Shown piece after piece: positions 35,365 to 44,307 of a DNA stretch of 64,000 nt. The stretch covers positions 744,001 through 808,000 of the forward strand of contig NZ_JAHCDA010000002.1 of NCBI RefSeq assembly GCF_018413645.1, in the 5' to 3' direction. The notes under the pieces were generated by a model that saw only the letters and a list, made by a program, of their open reading frames with translations, searched no databases and was not told the DNA's origin. Source of the stretch: Roseococcus pinisoli (GTDB lineage: Bacteria > Pseudomonadota > Alphaproteobacteria > Acetobacterales > Acetobacteraceae). Numbering within the stretch: the first letter of the stretch is position 1; every line of letters starts with the position of its first letter. The position numbers and the translations under genes are program-made.

Positions 35365-35451
35365 ATATTTATTCTAATATATATTTTTTATTAAGGATAA
35401 ATCAACTTTGATTCAATCTGCTGGAAAACTCTACGGGACGGCTCTAGCGAC
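35365..35451. other. AT-rich stretch between flippase and broken acetyltransferase
   Basis: Bases 35365-35415 are almost entirely A and T and contain short self-complementary runs. They stand out from the GC-rich neighbourhood. No open frame of interest is present. The stretch could be a promoter, a terminator for the flippase transcript, or the scar of the event that truncated the next gene. Confidence 0.4.
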
Positions 35452-36070
35452 TTGTCCCAGACCTTGGAGTGGAATGACGTCTGGCAGGACACCATCGGCC
35501 GGTTTGTGCTGCGCGTCCCGGACTTCCTGGCGGACATGGTAAGCGACTATCGGGCACCGATCTTGCGGCCCGCACTCATCCAGGCCCTGCCGTCTGGCGC
35601 CTCGAAGCCCTGTGGCAGGCAATCGCCCGCGGCACGTCCTGGATCGACTTGGTGGCGCTACGATACGACGCACAACTTGAGGCGCCGGCCGCTCCCCCAA
35701 TCGCATGGCGCAGCTGGCGGATCCTGCCAACCTATGCCGCCGGCGAGTGGATGCGCTTCTCCTGCGGCCGTGCACTGATGAAGGCGATGATCGAGTGGAG
35801 CATCGCGCAGGGCTTCCGGATCTTCGACCTCACGGTGGGCGACGAAGCCTACAAGAAGGACTGGACCGACCACAGCATGCCGCTCTACGCGTGGCAGCAG
35901 GGTGTCACGCTGCCGGGCCGTGGTTTCCTGGTACTGCAGGGCATCAGAGCCTGGGCGTGAGCTCAGCCCGCATTAAGGCGCTTGGTGCGGCGCCTAAGGG
36001 GATCTCCGTGATCGGCAGCGCGTATCTTTTCGTTGGGTCCGAACCCATCCTGCAATTCCGTCAACGATAA
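35452..36070 (+). pseudogene. broken GNAT/FemAB-like (BioF2-type) acetyltransferase
   Basis: The C-terminal half of a cellulose-biosynthesis-type acetyltransferase is recognisable in one frame from about 35590 to 35960: WRLEALWQAIARGTSWIDL, then LPTYAAGEWMRFSCGRALM, then FRIFDLTVGDEAYKKDW. The N-terminal half is missing and the codons upstream in that frame make no family sense. A different frame (35452-35778) is open across the same place. A terminal piece (ARIKALGAAPKG, ending at 36070) lies in a third frame. There is no normal start with a ribosome binding site. Full-length relatives have about 350 residues, so this is a decayed or frameshifted gene. Its former role was probably acylation of the polysaccharide. 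Confidence 0.65.
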
Positions 36071-36225
36071 ATATGCTCTAAGCTAAAAATTGAGCTCTTC
36101 GGAGAGACAAGCTTTTATGGCGGCGCATTTTCCTGGGGTGGCAGAGATATGAGCGTCTCTGGATATATCGTCGCCATGCCATCAGCGCGCCGACGCGCGC
36201 CTGTACTGACCAGACTGGAGACGTG

Positions 36226-36957
36226 ATGCGCCGGGCCTTCCTGTTCCTGCCGCTCCTGGCCAGTTGCGCCCCCGGAACCAACAATTTCAGTACCACCCAG
36301 TCGATCTCGGTGACCGAAAACATGCCCGAGGGCTTCGCCCCCTGGACCGACGCCATGCCTCCCTACCGTTTCGGCCCGGGCGACAAGGTTAAGGTACAGT
36401 ATCTGTTGACGCCCGAGATCAACGAGACGGTGCTGGTCGCGCCCGACGGTTCCATCGCCCTCCGCACCGGAGTGCGGCTGACTCTGGACAGCCGCACGGG
36501 CGAGGAGGCCTCGGAGGCGGTGGCAGAGGCCTCGCGGCGCGTACTGATGCACCCCTTCGTAACAGTCAGCCTCGATGAGCCTGGCGCGGCCGTCGCCTTC
36601 GTGGGCGGCATGGTTCGTCGTGCGGGTGCCTATCCGGTCACAGGCCGCCGCGGCATTGCCGAGATGATTACCTTGGCAGGCGGGCTCGAGGATTCCGCGC
36701 GCATGGACCAGGTGGTGCTGATCCGTCGCTCTCCGGAGAACCGGCCCATGCTGCGCACCGTGGATCTGCGGGGCTTTATCTCCGGCCGTGGCACGGAGGC
36801 GGACGTCCCCCTGACCGCGGGGGACATCGTCTTCGTCCCGCGTAGCCGCATCGCCGAGGTCGGGCTTTGGGTAACCCAGGCCATCACCCAGACCTTCCCT
36901 TTCTCGCGCTCCTTCTCCTACGCGATCAACCGCAACAACCCGGGCAACCTGCTCTGA
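36226..36957 (+). CDS. Wza-like polysaccharide export outer-membrane lipoprotein
   Basis: The 243-residue product begins with a lipoprotein signal (MRRAFLFLPLLASC, lipobox LASC). It continues with the Poly_export domain (YRFGPGDKVKVQYLLTPEINETVLVAPDGSIAL) and a SLBB-like domain (VAFVGGMVRRAGAYPVTGRRGIAEMITLAGG). Together these form the periplasmic ring and outer-membrane channel for exopolysaccharide. A GGAG six bases before ATG 36226 favours that start over GTG 36223. The C-terminal segment after residue 215 may be the membrane-spanning helix. The next gene appears to start inside its stop codon. Confidence 0.92.
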   Translation: MRRAFLFLPLLASCAPGTNNFSTTQSISVTENMPEGFAPWTDAMPPYRFGPGDKVKVQYLLTPEINETVLVAPDGSIALRTGVRLTLDSRTGEEASEAVAEASRRVLMHPFVTVSLDEPGAAVAFVGGMVRRAGAYPVTGRRGIAEMITLAGGLEDSARMDQVVLIRRSPENRPMLRTVDLRGFISGRGTEADVPLTAGDIVFVPRSRIAEVGLWVTQAITQTFPFSRSFSYAINRNNPGNLL

Positions 36958-37727
36958 CGACATCCGAGATCCTTCTCCTCGGCTGCGAATCCGTGCTGCC
37001 GGTGGGCGCTCATGAGGCGCTGGAGATGATCGCCGCGCGTGATCCGTCGGCGCCGCTTCGCTACGTCGTCTCGGTCAACGTCCAGCACATGGTCATGGCT
37101 CAGCACCCGGAAAGCGGACTTGCCCCCGCCATGTCAGGTGCCTGGCTGCGGTTAAACGACAGCCGGATCCTTGCGCGGCTGCATAGGATGGTGACTGGCG
37201 AAAACGTGCCGCTTGCGCTGGGTAGCGACCTCACTGCCATGATGTTGGATCAGGTGATCCACCCCGACGATCCCATCACCATCATCGGCGGCGGCCCGCT
37301 GCTTGTGCCGGCCCTACAGGACAAATATCGCCTGAAGTGTATCGCACAGCATGAGCCACCAATGGGCTATATGGGCATTCCCGAGGCGCGCGAGGCGGCG
37401 ATCTCCTTCGCGGAGGCCAATCCCGCGCGCTTTCTCTTCGTCTCCACTGGAGCGCCCGGCTCAGAAATCCTGCTTGCCGAAATGGCGGCACGTCGCAGCA
37501 TTACCGGTACCGGCCTCGCCTTCGGCAGCGCTCTTCTGTTTTCCGTGGGAATTACCCAGAGAGCGCCGGGGTGGATGCAAAAATATGGTTTTGAATGGCT
37601 GCATCGCGCATTCACGAGCCCGCGGCGACTGGGCAAACGCTACGCAAAGGATCTTATCCCTCTGATCCGTCAGACTTGGCGCGCATGGTCGGCCGAAGTT
37701 GCTCGCAGGCGCAGGCCATCTGAATGA
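36954..37727 (+). CDS. WecG/TagA/CpsF-family glycosyltransferase, probable CTG start
   Basis: The product is about 257 residues and shows the WecG fold: EILLLGCESVLP as first strand, VVSVNVQHMVMAQHP in place of the NxNPE region, and ALGSDLTAMML followed by IIGGGPLLVPALQDKY. In the family's DG motif this protein reads LRLNDSR, keeping the aspartate. Such enzymes transfer N-acetylmannosamine(uronate) or glucose to a lipid-linked sugar. The only codon that gives a normal N-terminus and gene spacing is CTG 36954, in a CTGA overlap with the Wza-like stop. TTG 36867 would add 29 non-family residues. Confidence 0.83.
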   Translation: MTTSEILLLGCESVLPVGAHEALEMIAARDPSAPLRYVVSVNVQHMVMAQHPESGLAPAMSGAWLRLNDSRILARLHRMVTGENVPLALGSDLTAMMLDQVIHPDDPITIIGGGPLLVPALQDKYRLKCIAQHEPPMGYMGIPEAREAAISFAEANPARFLFVSTGAPGSEILLAEMAARRSITGTGLAFGSALLFSVGITQRAPGWMQKYGFEWLHRAFTSPRRLGKRYAKDLIPLIRQTWRAWSAEVARRRRPSE

Positions 37728-37858
37728 CGGCTATCGGTCTTTTATGCGAAACATCTTCATTTTGAAACGACAGTAGACACGTAACTACCTTACGATAGAA
37801 GTAAGAATGGCTCCGTGGATTCAACGTGGCATGTAGGTGAGGCGCGAGGTATCAGCGG
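37728..37858 (+). promoter_or_regulatory. AT-rich intergenic region before the initiating sugar transferase
   Basis: These 131 bases are distinctly richer in A and T than the flanking genes and contain a five-base-pair inverted repeat around 37788-37804. They probably hold the promoter of the sugar transferase gene; no -35/-10 pair could be assigned with confidence. Confidence 0.35.
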
Positions 37859-39379
37859 GTGCAGGCGGACATCGGCGGGAAGGGTCAGGCCGGCTCTCCA
37901 TCCGGAGTAGAGCTAGAGAATAAGGTCTGCTGCGGTCCACCGGCACATTCGGTTGCGCCTGTGGAGGCCTATAAGCAGATTGCGCTGGCTGTTGACCTGA
38001 TTTGTCTGCTTCTTGCCGGTTGTTTCTGGCTCGGTATACCAGAAGTCCACAATGCGTTCACGCAGCTTGAAGCGCGGCTGATTGCCGCGGGGCTCGCCGG
38101 CCTCGGCTGGCTAACTATCCTGCGCTTGGCACCACCCCGGCTTGGCCGTCTGCTCGATATGCCTTGGGCAATCGCGGACGCGCTGCTGGTCCCGATGCTC
38201 GTGGGCGTCACAAGCATCCTCTTGGTCCTGCTGATGGCAGGACCGCAATACTCCTCCGCATTGCTGCTCTGGTCCTTCGCAACGACAGCGATTCTGCTGC
38301 CATGTCGGGCCATTCTCTCGGTCCTCGCACGGCGAGGCGTGAAAGCGGGCTGGCTACGGCGGCGTATCGCGATCGTAGGGGCGACCGATATGTCGGCCCA
38401 ACTCATTCATCGCCTCCAAGGTTCTGATAATCCCGAACCTCCCAACATCGTCGGTATTTTCGATGATCGCGACGCCTCTCGCCGCCCTTCCGAAATCTTC
38501 GGAGTGCCGGTGCGAGGGGATATCGCCCATCTATGCGCCCTTGCTCGCATAGAGCGATTGGATCTCGTCGTCATAGCGCTGCCGCTCAATCGCGCGATCG
38601 ACATTCTGCGTACCGTGCAAGAGGTGCAATGGTTGACGGCAAAGGTCGTCGTTCAGCTGGATGGCGCGAATGAAGCGCCGCAAGGCACCAACCGCTCGGT
38701 GATGGCCGGCCAGCCGGTGCTGGAACTGGTGCGTCAACCGATGGCGCCAGGAGCCGCGATCACCAAAACCCTGATGGACTTCATCCTGGCCGCCATCGCT
38801 TTGCTTCTATTCTCCCCCGTGCTCGTGGTGGCGATGCTGGCCATCATGCTCGAAAGTCCCGGGCCCGTTCTCTTCCGCCAACCGCGCATCGGCCGGAGCG
38901 GGAAACCCTTCCAGATTCTCAAGCTACGCACCCTGCACCACGACCCAACCGACACAGGCACGCAGGGTGTCGTTTCACGCGATTCACGCGTCACCCGGGT
39001 CGGCCAGATCCTACGGCCCACCTGCATCGACGAGCTGCCGCAGCTGATCAACGTCCTGAAGGGCGATATGAGTATGGTGGGACCGCGGCCCCATGTAGCG
39101 CATATGCTTGTGGCCGGCAGGCCCATCGAGGAAGTGGCGCCGGGCTACGGCGCCCGTTACCGCGTGCGCCCCGGCATCACGGGCTGGGCGCAGGTGAACG
39201 GGCTTTCCGGCACCATGAGCGACGACGCCTTCGCCCGCAAAGTCACGGCGCATGACCTCGCCTACCTCGGCGAGTGGTCCATCTGGCTCGACCTGCGCAT
39301 CCTCGCGCGCACAGCCGTCGTCTCGCTGTTTGGCCGCAAGGCCTTCGAGGCGCAGAGCCACGAGTGGCGGGGGCTTTAG
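37859..39379 (+). CDS. undecaprenyl-phosphate sugar phosphotransferase (polyprenyl glycosylphosphotransferase)
   Basis: The 506-residue protein starts at GTG. It has four or five N-terminal membrane segments, a Rossmann-like cytoplasmic CoA-binding-type domain (RRRIAIVGATDMSAQLI), a re-entrant membrane helix and the C-terminal catalytic domain. The catalytic signatures are FRQPRIGRSGKPFQILKLRT, DELPQLINVLKGDMSMVGPRP and PGITGWAQVNG. It transfers a hexose-1-phosphate (commonly glucose or galactose) to undecaprenyl phosphate, the first step of the repeat unit. The WcaJ/ExoY/PssY group fits best. Confidence 0.93.
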   Translation: MQADIGGKGQAGSPSGVELENKVCCGPPAHSVAPVEAYKQIALAVDLICLLLAGCFWLGIPEVHNAFTQLEARLIAAGLAGLGWLTILRLAPPRLGRLLDMPWAIADALLVPMLVGVTSILLVLLMAGPQYSSALLLWSFATTAILLPCRAILSVLARRGVKAGWLRRRIAIVGATDMSAQLIHRLQGSDNPEPPNIVGIFDDRDASRRPSEIFGVPVRGDIAHLCALARIERLDLVVIALPLNRAIDILRTVQEVQWLTAKVVVQLDGANEAPQGTNRSVMAGQPVLELVRQPMAPGAAITKTLMDFILAAIALLLFSPVLVVAMLAIMLESPGPVLFRQPRIGRSGKPFQILKLRTLHHDPTDTGTQGVVSRDSRVTRVGQILRPTCIDELPQLINVLKGDMSMVGPRPHVAHMLVAGRPIEEVAPGYGARYRVRPGITGWAQVNGLSGTMSDDAFARKVTAHDLAYLGEWSIWLDLRILARTAVVSLFGRKAFEAQSHEWRGL

Positions 39380-39427
39380 AGCCTCTCTACCCGACCAGAT
39401 GTTCCCATCTGGTCGGGTGAAGCTCTA
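39377..39427. terminator. nested inverted repeat, bidirectional terminator candidate
   Basis: A perfect thirteen-base-pair stem (39389-39401 with 39406-39418) encloses a four-base loop. A second six-base arm flanks it (39377-39382 with 39422-39427) and overlaps the stop codon of the sugar transferase. It lies exactly between two convergent genes and fits a bidirectional terminator, although neither side has a run of T. It also marks the right edge of the polysaccharide locus. Confidence 0.6.
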
Positions 39428-39438
39428 GCCCCCGTCCG

Positions 39439-41028
39439 TCACGTCTTCCTAATGTTCCAAAAGGTCGGGAAGCCCTTCTGAATGCCGGTGACGTTGTTGC
39501 GGTAAGCGGTCGGCTGGACGTATTGGCCGAGCGGAATGCTGGGGACGTCCTGCATGCACTGGATCTGCATGAGCCGGCAGGCCTCCTGCTGGGCGGCCAG
39601 GTTCGGCGCCTCGAACCACTGGTTGCGCAGTTCCTCGAGTCGCGGGCTGACGCACCAGCCCGGCCAGCCGGAGGGCTGATCGCCATTGCCGCGGATCGCG
39701 TAATGGTTGGAGGGATCCATGTGGTCCACGCCCTCCCAGCCCGTGTTGAAGCAGCTCCATCCGCCCTGCTCCACCGGGCCACGATTGTTGCGGCGGGAGA
39801 GCATCGTGCCCCAATCCGTCGCGACATAGTCGACGTTCATGCCGATGCGGCCCATCACATCGGCCATCACCTCGCCGATGGCCTTGAACTGCGCGTAGTC
39901 GGTGGCCACGAGGATCGCGACCTTCTCGTTGGCGTAGCCCGCCTGCTTCAGCATCTCCTTCACGCGGTCGAGGTTGCGCGTGCCGACCAGCGGCTCGAGC
40001 CCCGCCTCGCTCGCCATCGGCGTGTTCGGGCAGAAGACGCCATGCGGCACGTGGTACATGGCGGGGTCGGCGCCCACGATTGCCTGCATGAAGTCCGTCT
40101 GGCTGAAGGCGTGCAGCATGGCGCGCCGAATGGCCGGGTTGTTGAAGGGCGGCTGCAGGTGATTGGGCCGCATCATGTCGACGGCGCCGGTGGGGTTGTT
40201 CACCTCGATCTTGATCTGCCGGTTGCGGCGGAGCAGCGGCAGAAGATCGTGCGTGGGGTTCTCCCACCAGTCCTGCTCGCCCTGCTGGAGGGCGGCTACC
40301 TTGGTCGCGGCATCCGGAATCGTGGTCCAGACCACGCGTTCGAAATTGACCCGCTTGGGGCCCGCATTCCATTCCGTCGGCCCGTCCTCGCGCGGGACGT
40401 AGCGGTCAAACTTGGCATAGACGTTGCGCGAGCCCGCGATGCGTTCATTCGCCACGAAACGAAAAGGCCCGCTGCCCACCATCTCGGTGATCTGCGTGAA
40501 AGGATCGGTGTTGGCGAGCCGCTCAGGCATCATCGCCGGCATCGGCGAGGTGACCTTGCCCAGCGCATCCGGCAGCAGCGGGAAAGGCCGCTTCAGGCGG
40601 AAGCGGATGGTGCGGTCATCCGGCGCGGAAAGCTCGTCGGTGGCCTCGATGAGGGCGCCGCCCAGCGCGTCCCGCTTCGCCCAGCGGCGGATGCTGGCCA
40701 CGCAATCGCGCGCCGTCACGCGCTCGCCGTCATGCCAGAGCAGGCCCGGGCGCAGCGTCAGGTTCCAGAGCTTGCCGTCATTCTCGACGGTGTGGCCGGA
40801 GACCATCTGCGGCGATGGCCTGAAGGAGGCATCGCAACCGTAGAGCGTGTCGAAGACCATGTGCCCGTGGCCGCGCGTGACATAGGCCGTGGTGAAATGC
40901 GGATCGAGGAAGGCAAGGTCGATCTGCGGAATGAAGCGCAGGACATTTGCGCCTTGGGCCGTCGCGAGGCGGGGTGCAGCGATGCTCCCCGCAGTCAGCG
41001 CGAAAATGGAACGGCGACTGATGGCCAT
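39439..41028 (-). CDS. ABC-type solute-binding protein family 5 (peptide/nickel type), orphan
   Basis: The 529-residue protein has a signal peptide (MAISRRSIFALTAGSIAAPRLATA) with a twin arginine. Its SBP_bac_5 fold is seen in LTLRPGLLWHDGERVTARD, VGSGPFRF, NNPAIRRAMLHAF and a C-terminal SIPLGQYVQPTAYR. Members bind oligopeptides, opines or similar solutes for Dpp/Opp-type transporters. No permease or ATPase gene is adjacent. A second member lies at 48042-49640 with the same ending (VFWNIRK; here FWNIRKT), so the two are related paralogues. Confidence 0.93.
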   Translation of the reverse strand: MAISRRSIFALTAGSIAAPRLATAQGANVLRFIPQIDLAFLDPHFTTAYVTRGHGHMVFDTLYGCDASFRPSPQMVSGHTVENDGKLWNLTLRPGLLWHDGERVTARDCVASIRRWAKRDALGGALIEATDELSAPDDRTIRFRLKRPFPLLPDALGKVTSPMPAMMPERLANTDPFTQITEMVGSGPFRFVANERIAGSRNVYAKFDRYVPREDGPTEWNAGPKRVNFERVVWTTIPDAATKVAALQQGEQDWWENPTHDLLPLLRRNRQIKIEVNNPTGAVDMMRPNHLQPPFNNPAIRRAMLHAFSQTDFMQAIVGADPAMYHVPHGVFCPNTPMASEAGLEPLVGTRNLDRVKEMLKQAGYANEKVAILVATDYAQFKAIGEVMADVMGRIGMNVDYVATDWGTMLSRRNNRGPVEQGGWSCFNTGWEGVDHMDPSNHYAIRGNGDQPSGWPGWCVSPRLEELRNQWFEAPNLAAQQEACRLMQIQCMQDVPSIPLGQYVQPTAYRNNVTGIQKGFPTFWNIRKT

Positions 41029-41230
41029 GCGGCCTCCTTCTTGTTCGACCAGCTTTTCTCCCGGTCGAGAGGCTAGCAGCGCACTGCGCGCCTTTGCACG
41101 AAAAAGCCTTCACCTTCGCTCCCGTACGCGACGAGGGGGCGATAGGGACGGCTGATCGCGCGCATCGGAACACCCGATGCTGCGCCGCATGCCACCCCAT
41201 GTAGCTTCCGCTCCAGCAAAGGAGGCGACC

Positions 41231-41743
41231 ATGAGCCTGGACACGTCGCGATATCCCATCACCCCCGAACAGCAGCGCGTCCTGCTCGCGACGGCCTATG
41301 AAGGCGGTGCGGCCGGCCGGATCGACGAGGTTCTCCAGGCGATCTGCCGCGCGCGCGGGCTGTCCCCTGCCCTGGCGACCACGCCACCGCAGCGTCCGGC
41401 CTTCGACACGCTCGCGCGGCGCGCCGCCACGCGCGCGCTCCGCACGCCGGGCGACGTGCTGCTGCGCCTCTTCATGGAACCGCACGGACTCTCGGGAAAA
41501 CGCCTCGCGGCGGAGCTCGGCGTGCCGCGCAGCCGTATCGCAGCCATCCTCGGCGGCTCGCGCAGCATTACTGCGCCGACCGCGATCCTGCTGGGTCGCC
41601 GCTTCGACAACAAACCGGAATTCTGGCTGCAGCTGCAGATGCAGCACGACCTGACGATGGCCCGGCGCGAACGTCAGACCCCGCCGGCGATGATGCTGAT
41701 CGGCCGGTCGGCGATCAGACCCCCAGCGCCGCCAGTGGGATGA
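41231..41743 (+). CDS. HigA-like helix-turn-helix protein (XRE family), toxin partner absent
   Basis: The product from ATG 41231 is 170 residues, with AAAGGAGG directly upstream. The middle part (about 70-150) matches HigA antitoxins: PGDVLLRLFMEPHGLSGKRLAAELGVPRSRIAAILGGSRSITAPTAILLGRRF. The closing part, FWLQLQMQHDLTMAR, is equally typical. The first 65 residues are an extension not seen in the short antitoxins. No higB-like gene precedes or follows, so this is an orphan regulator. Its stop lies inside the end of the convergent moeA, overlapping by 29 bases. Confidence 0.82.
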   Translation: MSLDTSRYPITPEQQRVLLATAYEGGAAGRIDEVLQAICRARGLSPALATTPPQRPAFDTLARRAATRALRTPGDVLLRLFMEPHGLSGKRLAAELGVPRSRIAAILGGSRSITAPTAILLGRRFDNKPEFWLQLQMQHDLTMARRERQTPPAMMLIGRSAIRPPAPPVG

Positions 41744-42917
41744 CCTCGACCATCTCGCCCGCGGCGAGCCCCGGCGCGAAGGGTGCGCGGAGCACCAAGC
41801 CGTCCGCCCGCGCCAGCACAGCCAGCATGGAGCTGTCCTGACGGCCGGCGGGGGTGGCGATCCAGTTCCCGTCCGCGTCGCGCTTCAGTTCCGCGCGCAG
41901 ATGGTCGGCACGCTTGTCGTTCTCCGGCAGGGCCACGCCCGCCCGGGCGCGCAGCATGGGCGTCGCGGTATCGGCGAGGCCCTGCAGCCGCGCCAGCGCG
42001 GGCAGCAGGAAGACGACCGCACAGACCAGCGCCGAGACGGGATTGCCCGGCAAGCCCAGCACCGGCACCGCGCCCAGGCGGCCCCAGATCAGCGGCTTGC
42101 CCGGCCGCATGGCGATCTTCCAGAAGTCCAGCACGAAGCCGTCCTGGCCCAGCGCCTTCTGGATGAGATCGTGCTCGCCCACGCTGGCGCCGCCCGTCGT
42201 GACGAGAAGGTCGTAGCCGCCGCTGCCGGCCAGGGCCGCGATCTCGGCCGCGTCGTCCCGCGCGATGGGCAGCACGCTCGCCTCGCCGCCGGCGGAGGCG
42301 ACGAGCGCGGCCAATGCATGCGCGTTGGAGCTGACGATGCCGCCTTCGGGGATCCGCTCGCCCGGCAGCGCAATCTCGTCCCCGGTCGCGAGGATGCCGA
42401 TGCGCGGCCGGCGATGCACCGCGAGCCAGGGGTGGTTGCCGGCGGCGGCAAGCCCGATGTCGCGCGCCGTCAGCCGCCGTCCGGCCGGCAGCAGCTCCGC
42501 GCCCTCGGCGAAGTCGAGACCGCGGCGGCGGATATGGCGCCCGAGCGTGACGGTCTCGTTGACGCGGATGCCGGCCTCGGAAGCCGTGGCGTCCTCCTGG
42601 AGGAGGATCGCGTCGGCGCCCTGCGGCACGAAGCCGCCGGTGAAGATGCGAACCGCCTCGCCCGGCCCCACGGCGCCCGTGAAAGGTTGGCCCGCCGGCG
42701 CCGCGCCGGCCAAGCGCAGGACCGCGCCCTCCACCGCATCGGCCGCCCGCACCGCATAGCCGTCCATGGCCGAAACATCGGCCGGCGGTTGCGTGAGCCG
42801 CGCCGTCACCGGCCGCGCCAGCACGCGGTTCCATGCCTGGGCCAGCCCGACCGTCTCGGGGCCCGTCGGGGCCAGCGCCGCCAGTATGCGTTCGCGCGCC
42901 TCGTCGACCGAGATCAT
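41715..42917 (-). CDS. moeA: molybdopterin molybdenumtransferase MoeA
   Basis: The 400-residue protein inserts molybdate into adenylylated molybdopterin. Diagnostic segments are [79 protein letters not shown] and [26 protein letters not shown]. All four MoeA domains are complete. It is the last gene of the trpD-trpC-moaC-moeA run and overlaps moaC by ATGA. Confidence 0.96.
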   Translation of the reverse strand: MISVDEARERILAALAPTGPETVGLAQAWNRVLARPVTARLTQPPADVSAMDGYAVRAADAVEGAVLRLAGAAPAGQPFTGAVGPGEAVRIFTGGFVPQGADAILLQEDATASEAGIRVNETVTLGRHIRRRGLDFAEGAELLPAGRRLTARDIGLAAAGNHPWLAVHRRPRIGILATGDEIALPGERIPEGGIVSSNAHALAALVASAGGEASVLPIARDDAAEIAALAGSGGYDLLVTTGGASVGEHDLIQKALGQDGFVLDFWKIAMRPGKPLIWGRLGAVPVLGLPGNPVSALVCAVVFLLPALARLQGLADTATPMLRARAGVALPENDKRADHLRAELKRDADGNWIATPAGRQDSSMLAVLARADGLVLRAPFAPGLAAGEMVEVIPLAALGV

Positions 42918-43390
42918 GCCTCGGCCTCGAAGCGGCCGGACTTGCCGCCTTCCTTGAGCACCAGCCGGACGTCCTCGATGCGCATGCCGCGATCCACCGC
43001 CTTCACCATGTCGTAGACCGTCAGCGCCGCGACGGTGACCGCCGTCAGTGCCTCCATCTCCACCCCCGTGCGACCCGTGACGCGAACCTGCGCCTCGATC
43101 TCCACCGCCTCCGGCTCGACGATCACGAGATCGACCGCGACCTTGGTCAGCATCAGCGGGTGGCAGAGGGGAATGAGGTCCGAGGTGCGCTTGGCCGCCA
43201 TGATGCCGGCGAGCCGCGCGACGCCGAGCACGTCGCCCTTCCCGGCCTTGCCCTCGGCGATGAGCGCGAGGGTCGCGGGCTGCATCACCACCCGGCCGCG
43301 CGCGACGGCGAGACGCTCCGTCTCCGCCTTGCCGGCCACATCCACCATGGCGGCACGGCCGGCCTCGTCGAAATGGGTGAGAGACGACAT
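42914..43390 (-). CDS. moaC: cyclic pyranopterin monophosphate synthase MoaC
   Basis: This 158-residue enzyme performs the second half of the first molybdenum-cofactor step, forming cyclic pyranopterin monophosphate. The signature pieces are [62 protein letters not shown], and the C-terminal [10 protein letters not shown]. Length is normal. It lies about 95 bases downstream of trpC and overlaps moeA, an arrangement common in Alphaproteobacteria. Confidence 0.97.
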   Translation of the reverse strand: MSSLTHFDEAGRAAMVDVAGKAETERLAVARGRVVMQPATLALIAEGKAGKGDVLGVARLAGIMAAKRTSDLIPLCHPLMLTKVAVDLVIVEPEAVEIEAQVRVTGRTGVEMEALTAVTVAALTVYDMVKAVDRGMRIEDVRLVLKEGGKSGRFEAEA

Positions 43391-43484
43391 GTTCTAGGCC
43401 TTCAGGCGCCGGGCCGGTGAGTGGAGTGGGCGGCGCCGGCCGCTTTCGCGGCCGGATTATTCTGGTTGGATGAGGCTTCCGGCC

Positions 43485-44300
43485 TCACGTGCCCAGCAAG
43501 GCGCGCGTCGCGGCCGCGACGTCGGGCTGGCGCATCAGGAACTCGCCGACCAGGATGCAATGCGCGCCGACCTTCGCCATGCGCGCCACGTCGTCGGTGT
43601 TGCGCAGGCCGCTTTCCGCCACTGGGATGCGATCCGCCGGAACCAGCGGCACCAGCGCCTCGCTGATCGCCAGGTCGGTCTCCAGCGTCTTGAGGTTGCG
43701 GTTGTTCACGCCGATCAGCCGCGTCTGCAGGCCGAGGGCGCGGTCCATCTCCCGGGCATCGTGCACTTCGGCAAGCACCGCCATGTCGAGGCTGCGCGCC
43801 ACCTCCTCGAGCTCCTGGGCACGGGCATCGGTCAGGGCCGACATGATGAGCAGGATGGCATCCGCGCCCATGGCCCGAGCCTCGAAGACCTGCCAGGGGT
43901 GGATCATGAAGTCCTTGCGCAGCACCGGCAGGGCGCAAGCGGCGCGGGCCGCGCGCAGATACTCGGCGCTGCCCTGGAAATACTTCGCATCCGTCAGCAC
44001 CGAGAGGCAGGAGGCACCCGCGATCTCATAGGCCTGGGCCAGCGCCGCCGGCTCGAAGGGATCGCGGATGAGCCCGCCGGAGGGCGAGGCGCGCTTGATC
44101 TCGGCGATCAGGCCGGTGCGGCCCTCGCCGATGGCGCGGCACAGGGCGCCCATGAAGTCGCGCGGCTTCTCCTGGTCGAGCGCGCGCTTCTCCATCTCGG
44201 TGATCGAGACGGCGGAAGCGCCGGCCGCAACCTCGGCCTGCTTGTCGCGCAGGATGCGCGCCAGCGTGTCTGACATCTCGGGGACGACGTCGATATTCAT
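43485..44300 (-). CDS. trpC: indole-3-glycerol-phosphate synthase TrpC
   Basis: The 271-residue TIM-barrel enzyme converts carboxyphenylaminodeoxyribulose phosphate to indole-3-glycerol phosphate. Characteristic segments include IAEIKRASPSGGLI (catalytic lysine), LSVLTDAKYFQGS, LPVLRKDFMIHPWQV, GVNNRNLKTLETDL and AESGLRNTDDVARM. It is monofunctional; no TrpF domain is attached. It starts seven bases after the trpD stop. Confidence 0.97.
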   Translation of the reverse strand: MNIDVVPEMSDTLARILRDKQAEVAAGASAVSITEMEKRALDQEKPRDFMGALCRAIGEGRTGLIAEIKRASPSGGLIRDPFEPAALAQAYEIAGASCLSVLTDAKYFQGSAEYLRAARAACALPVLRKDFMIHPWQVFEARAMGADAILLIMSALTDARAQELEEVARSLDMAVLAEVHDAREMDRALGLQTRLIGVNNRNLKTLETDLAISEALVPLVPADRIPVAESGLRNTDDVARMAKVGAHCILVGEFLMRQPDVAAATRALLGT

Positions 44301-44307
44301 GATGGGA

